A DNA stretch of 64,000 nt from positions 62,001 to 126,000 of the forward strand of contig JAHDHX010000003.1 of the NCBI GenBank assembly GCA_020631075.1, written 5' to 3'. The translations under genes were made by a program, and so were the position numbers. Of the stretch, positions 1 through 8,051 are shown one piece after another. This stretch comes from Candidatus Altimarinota bacterium (GTDB taxonomy: Bacteria > Patescibacteriota > Gracilibacteria > UBA4473). Under the pieces are notes generated by a model. It worked only from the letters and a program-made list of their open reading frames with translations. It was not told the DNA's origin and did not search any database. Position 1 is the stretch's first letter. Every line of letters starts with the position of its first letter.

Positions 1-633
1 TTCAAAAAAGGACGTATCACAATTATTACAATCGCATTCAGAATATCTTTGAATGTGTTTGATCAGTTCGATGTCTTCTTTGTATCTATCGTGAAGTTGT
101 AATGCGCAGAGAATTTCTTTAAAACATTCAGCGTCGTTGAAATTAAGAAACTGCGTTACACCTTCTTTTTCTATTATGTATTCTTGTAAGATTTCGACGT
201 ATATGTCTCTGAATGGTCGAAATTTTTCTATATTGATGTCTTTCAGAGCTTCGTATTGTTGATCATGGTTGTCTAAATGTGAAAAACGCTTGTTTCTTGC
301 GTTTTTTAAGATGGTGAATTCAGATGACAGCGTTTTGAGCTTTTTTTCTAGTTCACGTCTTTTTTCTGTTCTTAGCTGGCTGAGGAGTACGTGTACTCCT
401 TTTGTTTGAGAGTTGTCGCTGTGGTGCAATTTGCAGATGGTAGTTGTGATAGTGGCATGTAACGACCAAGCGATTGTGTTGAATAATCCGGCACGAAGTT
501 TTAGGCACTCTTTATTTTCTTTACTCTCTTGCTTTGAGGGGTCTGTTGCGTCCACCATTGCGTTTAGGAGCAGAAAGGATTTTTCAAGCATGAATATCTC
601 ACTTTCGATGAGATTGGGATTGTCGTCACTCAT
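1..633 (-). CDS. HEPN/AbiU2-like protein, partial (runs off window)
   Basis: Reading the complement from the ATG at 631-633 gives 211 codons without a stop, so the C-terminus lies outside the window. The protein is alpha-helical, Lys/Glu-rich and soluble. Near residues 130-137 it has RNKRFSH inside NARNKRFSHLDNH, which fits the Rx4-6H signature of HEPN domains, and the surroundings resemble AbiU2-type HEPN proteins. HEPN domains are often RNases or nucleotidyltransferase partners in defence and toxin systems; a nuclease role here is inference. Its ATG overlaps the TGA of the MmeI-like gene by four bases (ATGA), so translation is probably coupled and the product probably belongs to the same defence unit. 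It could instead be a non-catalytic HEPN scaffold. Confidence 0.6.
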   Translation of the reverse strand, partial: MSDDNPNLIESEIFMLEKSFLLLNAMVDATDPSKQESKENKECLKLRAGLFNTIAWSLHATITTTICKLHHSDNSQTKGVHVLLSQLRTEKRRELEKKLKTLSSEFTILKNARNKRFSHLDNHDQQYEALKDINIEKFRPFRDIYVEILQEYIIEKEGVTQFLNFNDAECFKEILCALQLHDRYKEDIELIKHIQRYSECDCNNCDTSFFE

Positions 634-3383
634 TTCTGTTTCTTCTCTTTAGCAACTAACCCCTCATACAACCCAAACAACAACTCCACCCGCTCGCTGT
701 CGCTGGCAAAGGCAGCCTTGCGATACAACCCATCCACAGCCTTATCCAGCTTGGTGTGGGCGCGGCGCAGGCTGGGGGGCATGGTGAGCGGGTCATACAG
801 ATCTGCCAAGCTGCTGTCGGGGTACTGCGCACGGGCGTCTAGCACGGCTTGCGCGAGGGTGGCTATTTTGTCTTGCTCTGCCTCGCTGGCATCTGCCCAA
901 GGAAAGTTATTATAGACAATGTCTTTGCTGTATCTGTAATCACCCTTGAGTCGGCCACAGGTGTAGCGCATCCACGCCATGTGCATTTGGCTGGTGAGGA
1001 CGCCGAAGTGGTAGAGGGTGGCGTTGGGCATAGAGAAGCAGAGATCACTCAAGACTACATCCTTAGACATGTAACCAAATGGCACGTATTTACGCCGTTC
1101 TGATGAAACTCGTGGCATCATTATATAATCAGAATCTGGTTGGTTTATTTGTTTAAATAATGTTGGATATTCAGCAGCATCACGAGTGGATTTTGCGACA
1201 CTCGCCAAACGAAATTCTTTGACCCCTTGAATACGCTTTAGAACTGTTGGACATTTTTTGATAAGAGCTGGATCGGCTTTGTGCAACCATAAGCAGTACC
1301 GTTTCAATCGACGAATAAACTCACGAGAACCAATATACATTTTTACAAGTGGCTCGGCTTGCGGTTCATTTTTCAAAAGCTCATCTCTTTGCTCAGGACT
1401 CAAAACAAAATTACCACCATCTTTGGGCATGCTCCCAAGGGTTATGGCAGGCACGTCACAAAGAGGTTTTCGCCTGTGCTCCACAACCACGTTGCTACCC
1501 GCCACCAAATAAGGGCTAATAGTTTTAACTATTTTTTCATGTGGTTCAGCCTTCACGTTATCATATTCATAGAGGACTGCTTGCTTTGGTTTTACCAGCC
1601 CAAAGCCAATGATGACCACAAACACTTGGGCTTTTCCGCTGGCTTGGTTGTCCCATTTGAAGGTTTCATGTGCAAAGTGAATCTGCACCCCGTGATGCTC
1701 AATAAGATGCTTCCATAGAATGCAAACTTGCTCGCCTTGCGTGATGCTGTTGGTGGATACTAGCCCCACGGTTATATCCGTGCCGTCTATGTATTCAGCC
1801 GATTTCTCATACCACGCTGACACGTAATCTAGTGACTTCCACATTTTTACTTTGCCATCAAACACAGATTGCATATCTGCTTTTTGTTCTTTTGTTTGCC
1901 ATTGATAACCATAAAACGGCGGGTTGCCGATGATGTGGCTGCACTGGTCGGGTGGCAGCAGGCTTGCCCAGTCAACTTGCAGGGCGTTGGCGTGGGTGAT
2001 GTTGGCACTGGCACGCAGCGGGATGCGGGCAAAGTGCTGCCCAAACGCCTGCGCCACCAGCGTGTTCATCTGGTGATCGACCAGCCACAGGCTCACTTCG
2101 GCTATCTTGGCACTAAACTCTTCTATCTCGATGCCATAAAACTGATCCACATTCAGCTGTACCATCTCGCTGATGTCAAACAGGCTGCGTCGGCCTTTGC
2201 GCTCTTTGGCGTGGAGGGCTTCGAGCAATTGCAGCTCCAGCCGTCGTAACTCGCGGTAAGTAATCACCAAAAAGTTGCCACAGCCACAGGCGGGGTCGAA
2301 AAACTTCATCTCGGCCATTTTGCTGTGCAGGGCTTCTAGTTTATCCTTTCGGTTGCGTTTGGCGCTCAGGGCGGTGGCTAGCTCTGCCTGCAACGCATCC
2401 AAAAACAACGGCTTGATCACTTTCAAGATGTTTTTTTCATCGGTGTAGTGGGCGCCCATATTGCGACGCTTCTTGGGATCCATCACGTGCTGAAACAACG
2501 AGCCAAAGATGGCGGGGGAGATGCGTGACCAGTCAAATGCACAGCACGTCAATAGCCGCTCACGCATGGTGCGGTCAAACGCTGTTTTACGTATCCGCTC
2601 GGCAAAGAGCTTCCCGTTAATGTAGGGGAAAGCGTTGAGTTCTTCATCCAGCGTGAGTTGGCGTTGGTCGGCGGGGGTGTTGAGCACATCAAAAAGTTCG
2701 TCTAGCTTGGCGCCCAGGTCGCTGCCGTCTGGGGCGGTTCTGTTTTGGATGTAGTCTTCAAACTGTCGCCGTTCAAAAATCTGCGTGTCTTCGGCAAATA
2801 AACAAAACAGCACCCGCACCAAAAACACCTCCAAATCATGCCCCGTGTAGCGGTTGTCATGCAAGGTGTCATGTAGCCCACCCATCAGCTTGCTGGCTTT
2901 TATGTTCACGGGGTCTTCATCGCCCAGCTCCACTTTCTTGCGCCCCGTGAGAAACCCGAACAAGTGGGTTTTTTGGGGCAGGTCACTCAGCGTAAACGCA
3001 TAATGATCACCGCCTTTCTCAAGGTCATAGAGCCACCAGCGCTCAAAGTCACACACCAGAATGTGGGTGGGTAACTCTTCGGGTTTGAGCCCTTGCAGGT
3101 AGGGGCGGGCTTGGTTGGCAAACACATCATCGAGTGGTTCGCCTTTTGATTTTTGTTCGACCAGCAGCTTGCCCGCCAAGAACCCATCAATGCGTTTGGT
3201 TGTGCCACCCTCACTTATTTTAACCCGCTTTTCAAAATCTATGTATCGCCGATCAATCCCGAAAATATCAAAAAAATCGATCAAGAATTTCTGCGTGTCA
3301 CCCATCTCATAGCCGTCATTTTCATGTTCCTTCACAAACGCTAGCGCCCGTGATTTGATTTCATTGAGGGATAAGTTTTGCAT
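630..3383 (-). CDS. MmeI-like bifunctional restriction-modification enzyme (type IIL/IIG)
   Basis: This 917-aa protein is almost the same length as MmeI and combines endonuclease, helical spacer, adenine methyltransferase and target recognition in one chain. The N-terminal nuclease motif is D66-X9-E76-Q-K78, matching the D-X9-EXK motif of MmeI. Methyltransferase motif I is DPACGCGNF at about 363-371 and motif IV is NPPF at 487-490, indicating N6-adenine methylation. Residues from about 600 to 800 should hold the target-recognition domain, so the recognition sequence cannot be read off. The start ATG at 3381-3383 is the only good one. All catalytic motifs are intact, so the enzyme is probably active. 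It is translationally coupled to the HEPN-like gene. The local AT-rich composition suggests an acquired defence locus. Confidence 0.9.
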   Translation of the reverse strand: MQNLSLNEIKSRALAFVKEHENDGYEMGDTQKFLIDFFDIFGIDRRYIDFEKRVKISEGGTTKRIDGFLAGKLLVEQKSKGEPLDDVFANQARPYLQGLKPEELPTHILVCDFERWWLYDLEKGGDHYAFTLSDLPQKTHLFGFLTGRKKVELGDEDPVNIKASKLMGGLHDTLHDNRYTGHDLEVFLVRVLFCLFAEDTQIFERRQFEDYIQNRTAPDGSDLGAKLDELFDVLNTPADQRQLTLDEELNAFPYINGKLFAERIRKTAFDRTMRERLLTCCAFDWSRISPAIFGSLFQHVMDPKKRRNMGAHYTDEKNILKVIKPLFLDALQAELATALSAKRNRKDKLEALHSKMAEMKFFDPACGCGNFLVITYRELRRLELQLLEALHAKERKGRRSLFDISEMVQLNVDQFYGIEIEEFSAKIAEVSLWLVDHQMNTLVAQAFGQHFARIPLRASANITHANALQVDWASLLPPDQCSHIIGNPPFYGYQWQTKEQKADMQSVFDGKVKMWKSLDYVSAWYEKSAEYIDGTDITVGLVSTNSITQGEQVCILWKHLIEHHGVQIHFAHETFKWDNQASGKAQVFVVIIGFGLVKPKQAVLYEYDNVKAEPHEKIVKTISPYLVAGSNVVVEHRRKPLCDVPAITLGSMPKDGGNFVLSPEQRDELLKNEPQAEPLVKMYIGSREFIRRLKRYCLWLHKADPALIKKCPTVLKRIQGVKEFRLASVAKSTRDAAEYPTLFKQINQPDSDYIMMPRVSSERRKYVPFGYMSKDVVLSDLCFSMPNATLYHFGVLTSQMHMAWMRYTCGRLKGDYRYSKDIVYNNFPWADASEAEQDKIATLAQAVLDARAQYPDSSLADLYDPLTMPPSLRRAHTKLDKAVDGLYRKAAFASDSERVELLFGLYEGLVAKEKKQK

Positions 3384-3545
3384 CGTACTCAGCGTACTTT
3401 GTTTGTGTGCCTACGTCTACACCAGCACTATTTATGGCGATATACGCAACTACTCAAATCCTTTCGATTTTAAGAATATCCGAGAGATGCGTTGAACATC
3501 ATTAGAAGCTTAGAAGACTTTATCTTTCCCCAAGAAACCCAAGAG
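3384..3545. other. intergenic region between divergent genes
   Basis: This gap separates the MmeI-like gene from the rightward envelope cassette. No gene was recognised; a promoter for the left gene must lie here but no convincing -35/-10 pair was seen for it. Confidence 0.4.
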
Positions 3546-3574
3546 TTGCTAGAATTTCATCACCCTGTCACAAT
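3546..3574 (+). promoter_or_regulatory. promoter of the secreted Cys protein, leaderless type
   Basis: TTGCTA (3546-3551) and CACAAT (3569-3574) are separated by 17 nt, and the ATG follows 8 nt after the -10 box, so transcription would begin at or next to the start codon. Confidence 0.5.
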
Positions 3575-3582
3575 TCGCACCG

Positions 3583-3963
3583 ATGCTTCGCAGACTATTT
3601 GGCTTACTGCTTACTTTTTCCCTCAGCTGCACCTGCTGGATGACCACCGCCGTCGCACTCTACAGCGACGTCACCCCACCGTGCCACGGAGAAACAACAG
3701 ATACATCTGCGTATTTTGATGGCAGTGATGCTGGTGAAGAGAGCGAGAACTGTTGCCAAGAGAAGCTCGAGATTTGGCGGGTGTTAACGAATGTATCACC
3801 CGACCTTGAGTCACTTAACGACCAGGTCTGTCCACCACAATTTACTCAAACGATACAGTTACCAACACAGACCTGGGGCGCACCTATTACCCGCCCGCCA
3901 CCACAGCAAGCGACGCTTCCTTCGTTTATCAGTCACTGGCAGTCGGTGCTTCTGCGTATCTAA
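3583..3963 (+). CDS. small secreted Cys-containing protein
   Basis: A 126-aa protein with a signal peptide at residues 1-25 (LRRLFGLLLTFSLSC core). The mature part contains an isolated Cys (PPCHG), a Cys pair (NCCQ) and a further Cys (QVCPP), with many Pro, Gln and Thr and no recognised domain. It is the first gene of a cassette that continues with a MauE-like membrane protein, a DUF305 protein and a thioredoxin-like lipoprotein. A role in metal binding or extracytoplasmic thiol chemistry is therefore plausible but inferred only from context. The start is supported by a leaderless promoter 8 nt upstream. It is separated from the next gene by a possible attenuator hairpin. Family unknown. Confidence 0.6.
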   Translation: MLRRLFGLLLTFSLSCTCWMTTAVALYSDVTPPCHGETTDTSAYFDGSDAGEESENCCQEKLEIWRVLTNVSPDLESLNDQVCPPQFTQTIQLPTQTWGAPITRPPPQQATLPSFISHWQSVLLRI

Positions 3964-4003
3964 AAGAAAAGAGTTCTCTATTTTTCTCTTTTAGATGCTT
4001 TTT
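3958..4003 (+). terminator. hairpin at the end of the Cys protein gene (attenuator-like)
   Basis: ATCTAAAAGA (3958-3967) pairs perfectly with TCTTTTAGAT (3987-3996) and is followed by GCTTTTTC just before the next ATG. It could be a weak terminator or attenuator within the cassette. Confidence 0.45.
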
Positions 4004-4004
4004 C

Positions 4005-4517
4005 ATGGACGCCTCGTCTCAACCCTTTCGTATCTCAACCACACTCAAGACCTATCAGCCATTGCTGTTAGTGCTGGGGTACATTTTGCTGGGAACGATT
4101 ATCAGCCAGCAAAATGGCTTTGCATTGCTCGACGCCAGCCGTGTTTTTATGGGGCTTTTCTTTCTGGTGTTTAGCTTTTTCAAGCTGCTTGATCTATCTG
4201 CATTTGCCAAAGCCTACCGAAGCTACGACATCCCGACGAAGCGTATTCCTGCTTGGGGGTATCTTTACCCCTTTGTCGAGCTCGGCCTTGGCATTGCCTA
4301 TCTCACGCACTTTGCCCCCAAAGCCACGAATTGGGTGGCCCTGACCGTGATGAGTGTGAGCCTGGTGGGGGTGGTGCAAGCGGTGGCGAGCCAGACCAAA
4401 ATCAAATGTGCTTGCTTGGGCACAGGGTTTAACCTGCCCATGAGCACCGTTACCATCATAGAAGACGCCACCATGGTGCTGATGGCCGCGGGGCATCTTT
4501 ATTTTCTGTATTTCTAA
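4005..4517 (+). CDS. MauE/DoxX-like membrane protein
   Basis: A 170-aa integral membrane protein with about four hydrophobic segments (roughly residues 22-36, 47-66, 85-103 and 108-127) and a CACLG motif at about 135-139. The motif matches the conserved Cys-containing loop of the MauE/methylamine-utilisation branch of the DoxX superfamily. Such proteins supply reducing equivalents for disulfide exchange or handle quinones in the membrane. The following genes encode a His-rich DUF305 protein and a thioredoxin-like lipoprotein, so a thiol-redox or metal-stress role in the envelope is likely but inferred. The ATG at 4005 follows the T-run of the preceding hairpin. No Shine-Dalgarno site is visible. 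Confidence 0.65.
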   Translation: MDASSQPFRISTTLKTYQPLLLVLGYILLGTIISQQNGFALLDASRVFMGLFFLVFSFFKLLDLSAFAKAYRSYDIPTKRIPAWGYLYPFVELGLGIAYLTHFAPKATNWVALTVMSVSLVGVVQAVASQTKIKCACLGTGFNLPMSTVTIIEDATMVLMAAGHLYFLYF

Positions 4518-4535
4518 ATTTTCACTTTTTTTACC

Positions 4536-5540
4536 ATGTTTCGATATATTTTTCTTCTTACCATTCTCACACTGCCTGTTTCGAGTTTTGCTATGATGTC
4601 GCACCACGATGACCACGGCACGCATGACCATGCCCATGACAGCACACATGCGACAGATATGCCAATGTCCATGACGTCGACCACCATGGTGACCAGTGAA
4701 CCCATGACACCAGTGGTTCCGCAAATCTCTCAAGCGGAATTTCAAGCGATGATTCGTGAGCGCATTGCGTTATACATTGCGTCACAACAAACTATGGAAC
4801 CCGAAATGCATATGAACACACATATAGGCTCAGAGAAATCTCATGACCAGTCACATCAAGCCCATGAGTCACAAACTATACACCATGATCAGACTTCTCA
4901 TGCTATAGAGTCACAGAATGATGCGCACCCTATGGCAGGGCATCACATGATTATGCCAACAATTACACCCGATATGCCAATAAGCACACAGCAGTATCTG
5001 CAAGCCAACCATGACATGCATATGGGCATGGAGATTGAATTCACGGGTACTACAGACATTGATTTCTTGCGTGGGATGATACCCCACCACCAAGGCGCGG
5101 TGGATATGGCAAATATTGTGCTAGAGCATGGAAAAAACGGTCGCACGAAAGATCTTGCCCAGCGGATTTTGAATGCGCAAAAACGTGAAATCCGCTGGAT
5201 GAACCAGATGCTTGATCGCATCGAAACCAACCATGGTTTGCACACCCACCCAGACGCACCGTCTACCCTTGAATTCAAACAGCAAAACATCACCATGCAC
5301 GAGGGGATGAATATAGATTTCTCGGGCAATGCTGACATTGATTTTGTCAAAGGGATGATCCCGCATCATGAAGGGGCCTTAGCGATGGCTCGCACGGTGC
5401 TAAAGTACGGAAACGACCAGAATGTCAGGCTCTTTGCTTTGGATGTTATTACCGATCAACAACGAGAAATCCGTGAGATGAAACGCTGGCTCAAACAACT
5501 GCAAATGCGAGAAGCCTACAACACACTTTACACCCGTTAA
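4536..5540 (+). CDS. tandem DUF305 protein with His/Met-rich N-terminus
   Basis: A 334-aa secreted protein: signal peptide at 1-19, then a long segment rich in His, Met, Asp and Ser (HHDDHGTHDHAH and similar), then two DUF305 modules. Module 1 begins near residue 174 (DFLRGMIPHHQGAVDMA) and module 2 near 268 (DFVKGMIPHHEGALAMA). DUF305 proteins are ferritin-like helical bundles found beside copper-resistance genes, and the PHH motif is the expected metal site. The low-complexity His/Met stretch is typical of extracytoplasmic copper or silver binding. Two complete modules in one chain suggest an internal duplication. It probably acts in the envelope with the MauE-like and thioredoxin-like neighbours. 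Confidence 0.85.
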   Translation: MFRYIFLLTILTLPVSSFAMMSHHDDHGTHDHAHDSTHATDMPMSMTSTTMVTSEPMTPVVPQISQAEFQAMIRERIALYIASQQTMEPEMHMNTHIGSEKSHDQSHQAHESQTIHHDQTSHAIESQNDAHPMAGHHMIMPTITPDMPISTQQYLQANHDMHMGMEIEFTGTTDIDFLRGMIPHHQGAVDMANIVLEHGKNGRTKDLAQRILNAQKREIRWMNQMLDRIETNHGLHTHPDAPSTLEFKQQNITMHEGMNIDFSGNADIDFVKGMIPHHEGALAMARTVLKYGNDQNVRLFALDVITDQQREIREMKRWLKQLQMREAYNTLYTR

Positions 5541-5543
5541 GAC

Positions 5544-5981
5544 ATGAAAACATTCTACACAAAAGCACTGCTGCTCTTCACCGCACTTTTACTCGTGGGC
5601 TGTGGCACAAACACCGAAAAATCAACCAACTCTATCGCCATCATCAATGAAGCCCATGGCTACGCAGACATTTATACTCCCGAGCGACTGGAAACACTCC
5701 AAGCTTCAGGAGAGAAGTTTGCCATATTTCTGGGGGCAGAGTGGTGTCCAGGCTGCGTGCGACTGACCGAAGAAATCCACGCAAATCAAGAAATTTTACC
5801 CGCTGGCACGGCGATCTTGACCGCAGATTTTGATACTGATACCGAGCTGCGTCGTGACTATGGAGCGGCAGTAAAACACACCGCCATTTATTTCGACAAA
5901 AACGGAAAGCACCTCAAAACTGAGTCTGGCGTTCTCATGAAAGATTTGCTCGCACATTTATCTGGCACGAGCAATGAGTAA
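5544..5981 (+). CDS. thioredoxin-like lipoprotein
   Basis: A 145-aa protein with a lipobox (LLLVGC, Cys at about residue 20) and a thioredoxin fold. The active-site motif is WCPGC in FLGAEWCPGCVRL at about residues 68-72, followed by the expected aspartate-rich strand (ILTADFDTDTELR). CPGC differs from the CGPC of thioredoxin and is closer to disulfide-handling proteins. It is probably anchored outside the cytoplasmic membrane and reduces or forms disulfides in partner proteins, possibly fed by the MauE-like protein two genes upstream. It starts three bases after the DUF305 stop and overlaps the next gene by 8 bp, so it is clearly in an operon. Confidence 0.8.
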   Translation: MKTFYTKALLLFTALLLVGCGTNTEKSTNSIAIINEAHGYADIYTPERLETLQASGEKFAIFLGAEWCPGCVRLTEEIHANQEILPAGTAILTADFDTDTELRRDYGAAVKHTAIYFDKNGKHLKTESGVLMKDLLAHLSGTSNE

Positions 5982-6534
5982 ACTTCGTCATTTATTTTTG
6001 CCAACTGTCGTTTTTGTTGGGCTCGTGCTCTTGTTTCAAGGGGTACATTTTGCTGAGCATTTCATCCAGCTGGGGGCGTGGTTTGGTGGCTTTCGAAATA
6101 TGCCCTACATGACCCCGTGGGCGACAGACCTGATCTGGTCACTGGGTGAATGGATGTTGCCGGGCGAGGAGGATTACCACCGTATCTTTGAGGTCGGGGC
6201 AGAGCTTCTTCATCTGCTTGGGAATGCTGTGTTTTTGGTTGGAACACTCGGGTTACATTGGCTGGTGCGAAACACCTACAGCCAGTGGGCGAATGTGTTT
6301 CAGGGGGTACACCTCTTTGAGCACATCATGCTCTTTTGCACGCAGTATTATGTGCATCAATCCATCGGGATGAGTACCCTCTTTGGGTACTTTCAACCCT
6401 ACGGTACCGATGTATATGACCGCGTCGCCATGACAACCTTTCGCGTGTGGTGGCACTTTCTCGCAAATTTAATCCCTTCAGTGCTTGTGGTGCTTGCCAT
6501 TATAGTGGCTGTGAAATCTTATCGGAGAGCCTGA
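5974..6534 (+). CDS. His-rich polytopic membrane protein of unknown function
   Basis: A 186-aa membrane protein with about four hydrophobic segments. Histidines recur at membrane boundaries as HFAEH (about residues 26-30) and HLFEH (about 113-117), with further His and Glu near HYVHQ-type and RVWWHF sequences. The paired HxxEH-like motifs could coordinate a metal or heme, but no family is recognised. It overlaps the thioredoxin-like gene by 8 bp and ends the cassette just before a strong terminator. A role in metal transport or membrane redox chemistry is a contextual guess. Confidence 0.6.
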   Translation: MSKLRHLFLPTVVFVGLVLLFQGVHFAEHFIQLGAWFGGFRNMPYMTPWATDLIWSLGEWMLPGEEDYHRIFEVGAELLHLLGNAVFLVGTLGLHWLVRNTYSQWANVFQGVHLFEHIMLFCTQYYVHQSIGMSTLFGYFQPYGTDVYDRVAMTTFRVWWHFLANLIPSVLVVLAIIVAVKSYRRA

Positions 6535-6539
6535 GCGTA

Positions 6540-6572
6540 CCAGCCCACCTCAGGTGAGGTGGGCTGGTTTTA
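6540..6572 (+). terminator. strong intrinsic terminator of the envelope cassette
   Basis: A perfect 13-bp stem (CCAGCCCACCTCA with its complement, two unpaired bases) is followed by TTTTA. It overlaps the end of the convergent YdeI-like gene and may serve both strands. Confidence 0.85.
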
Positions 6573-6857
6573 CTTAAACCATTTCTTGGCACTTTCACGA
6601 CGATGAGGACAGCCTGACCAACAACAAGGTCGCCTTTTTCCTTTCAATAGATCTTCTTGCAGTCGGATAAGGTGCTTTTGTCGAGTTTCTGCTTTTTTCA
6701 CAATCGTAATCCAGCATATCCACTCGTTGCGAGCCAGTGGCGTAAGAGTGTTCCATTTTTCTAAGACTGCACTGTCTGAAAGAAGAACTGCTTCCAGATC
6801 CGTTGGCACTTCATGTACGACCCCAGACAAGATTTTATCCTTCATGCACTCATTCAT
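6570..6857 (-). CDS. YdeI/OmdA-like C-terminal-domain protein (short)
   Basis: A 95-aa protein whose middle reads LARNEWICWI followed by KKAETRQKHLIR at about residues 42-66. This matches the YdeI/OmdA C-terminal motif in which LSxxxRxEYxxWIxxAKxxETRxxRI is conserved. Full-length family members are about twice as long, so this is a stand-alone C-terminal domain or a truncated gene. The end is Cys/His-containing (PCCWSGCPHR), perhaps a small metal site, which is unusual for the family. It converges on the envelope cassette across the shared terminator. Function is unknown. Confidence 0.6.
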   Translation of the reverse strand: MNECMKDKILSGVVHEVPTDLEAVLLSDSAVLEKWNTLTPLARNEWICWITIVKKAETRQKHLIRLQEDLLKGKRRPCCWSGCPHRRESAKKWFK

Positions 6858-7127
6858 AGTAAAATTTGAAGATTACGCACCCATATCCAAAAAATAAATT
6901 GATTGAAATGCATTAGTACAAAAAACTAATTTTCAGCTTGCCAAAAAAATAAAACTACAGAGAATCTGGGTTACTCCCGCTGAATTTACAGTGTAATAAG
7001 CGGATAGGGATTGTATCTCTCTCTGGAGGTCACCACCCGCTGGGAGAAAACGCTCGGTCACTGTCGGGAAACTTGTTTTAACGACGACCGAGCGGATACA
7101 AAAAAACTCCTTTACTCCTCCTTGCTT
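6858..7127. other. intergenic leader region before the RimK-like gene
   Basis: The region contains one inverted repeat, CGCTCGGTC (about 7054-7062) with GACCGAGCG (about 7086-7094), separated by about 23 nt and followed by an A-run. No gene or known riboswitch was recognised. A TTG at 7011 opens the downstream frame but the ATG at 7128 fits the family better. Confidence 0.35.
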
Positions 7128-8027
7128 ATGTATCGTCCTAGCATTTGGGTGCTCAATCGCAAAGATCGAATCGAAAAGTACCAGAGTAAACGATTAGAAG
7201 AAGAAGCCGTGCAACTTGGTTTGAACCTTGTTCATGTAGTTGCCGAAGATTTTGAAATCATTGAGCCTGCGCCTTTTTCAGACAAGATTGTGTATAATGG
7301 CACTCTTCAGACACTACCTGACGCTGTTCTCACTCGCCAAACAGGCATGACCTACTTCTCACATTCACTCTTACGTCATTTTGAGCGACGAGGGGTTTTT
7401 GTCGCAAATACATCTGAAGCCATAGAGAATGCAGAAGATAAATGGAAGAGCATGCAATTGCTCGCTGCCTATGAAGTGCCTACTCCAAAAACTATCCTCC
7501 TCAAGCCTTTTCATGATTCTACATTCGTTGAAGAAGAGATTGGTTTTCCACTTGTATTAAAGACAGTGCAAGGCACGAAAGGCGAAGGGGTCTTTCTCTT
7601 TCATCATGAAGAGCAGTTTGAAGAACAAGTTCGCCTGATCCAAAAACTCACGGAGAATACTGCTCAGCTGATTGTGCAAGAATATATCGCCGAGAGCCGA
7701 GGGACAGACCTTCGTGTTTTTGTGGTTGGAGAGCACGCTATCGGTTGCGTACAACGCACCGCGTCAGATCCGCACAAACAATTTAAAGCCAATGTGGCAC
7801 TCGGAGGAAGGGCTGAATACCGAACCGTAGATCATGAAATTGCCAGCATTGCGGTGGAAAGTGCCAAGGCACTTGGTTTAGATATAGCGGGAGTCGACCT
7901 GCTCCTCGACACAGATGGCTATAAAGTGTGTGAAGTAAACAGTGCTCCCAGTTTTGAAGGATTTGAAACAGATGCTGCAGTCAATGTGCCACAGGCAATA
8001 CTCCAACATCTGTTACGAGAATTGTAA
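7128..8027 (+). CDS. RimK-like ATP-grasp ligase
   Basis: A 299-aa ATP-grasp enzyme of the RimK/glutamate-ligase type. After a pre-ATP-grasp domain come the ATP-binding strand (PLVLKTVQGTKGEGVF) and the metal-binding end (VCEVNSAPSFEGFE). RimK relatives ligate an amino acid, typically glutamate, to a carboxyl group of a protein, coenzyme F420 or a small molecule; the substrate here cannot be told from sequence. Start choice: the frame extends upstream to a TTG at 7011, but those residues do not resemble the family and the ATG at 7128 begins YRPSIWVLNR, a normal N-terminal strand. It is convergent with a second, unrelated ATP-grasp gene 24 bp away. Confidence 0.85.
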   Translation: MYRPSIWVLNRKDRIEKYQSKRLEEEAVQLGLNLVHVVAEDFEIIEPAPFSDKIVYNGTLQTLPDAVLTRQTGMTYFSHSLLRHFERRGVFVANTSEAIENAEDKWKSMQLLAAYEVPTPKTILLKPFHDSTFVEEEIGFPLVLKTVQGTKGEGVFLFHHEEQFEEQVRLIQKLTENTAQLIVQEYIAESRGTDLRVFVVGEHAIGCVQRTASDPHKQFKANVALGGRAEYRTVDHEIASIAVESAKALGLDIAGVDLLLDTDGYKVCEVNSAPSFEGFETDAAVNVPQAILQHLLREL

Positions 8028-8051
8028 TCTCTCTAATTCAAACTTACGTGC

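Noticed and set aside
7011-7127. TTG start for the RimK-like gene
   Set aside because: The extra 39 residues do not resemble the family and overlap an inverted repeat; ATG 7128 begins a normal first strand.
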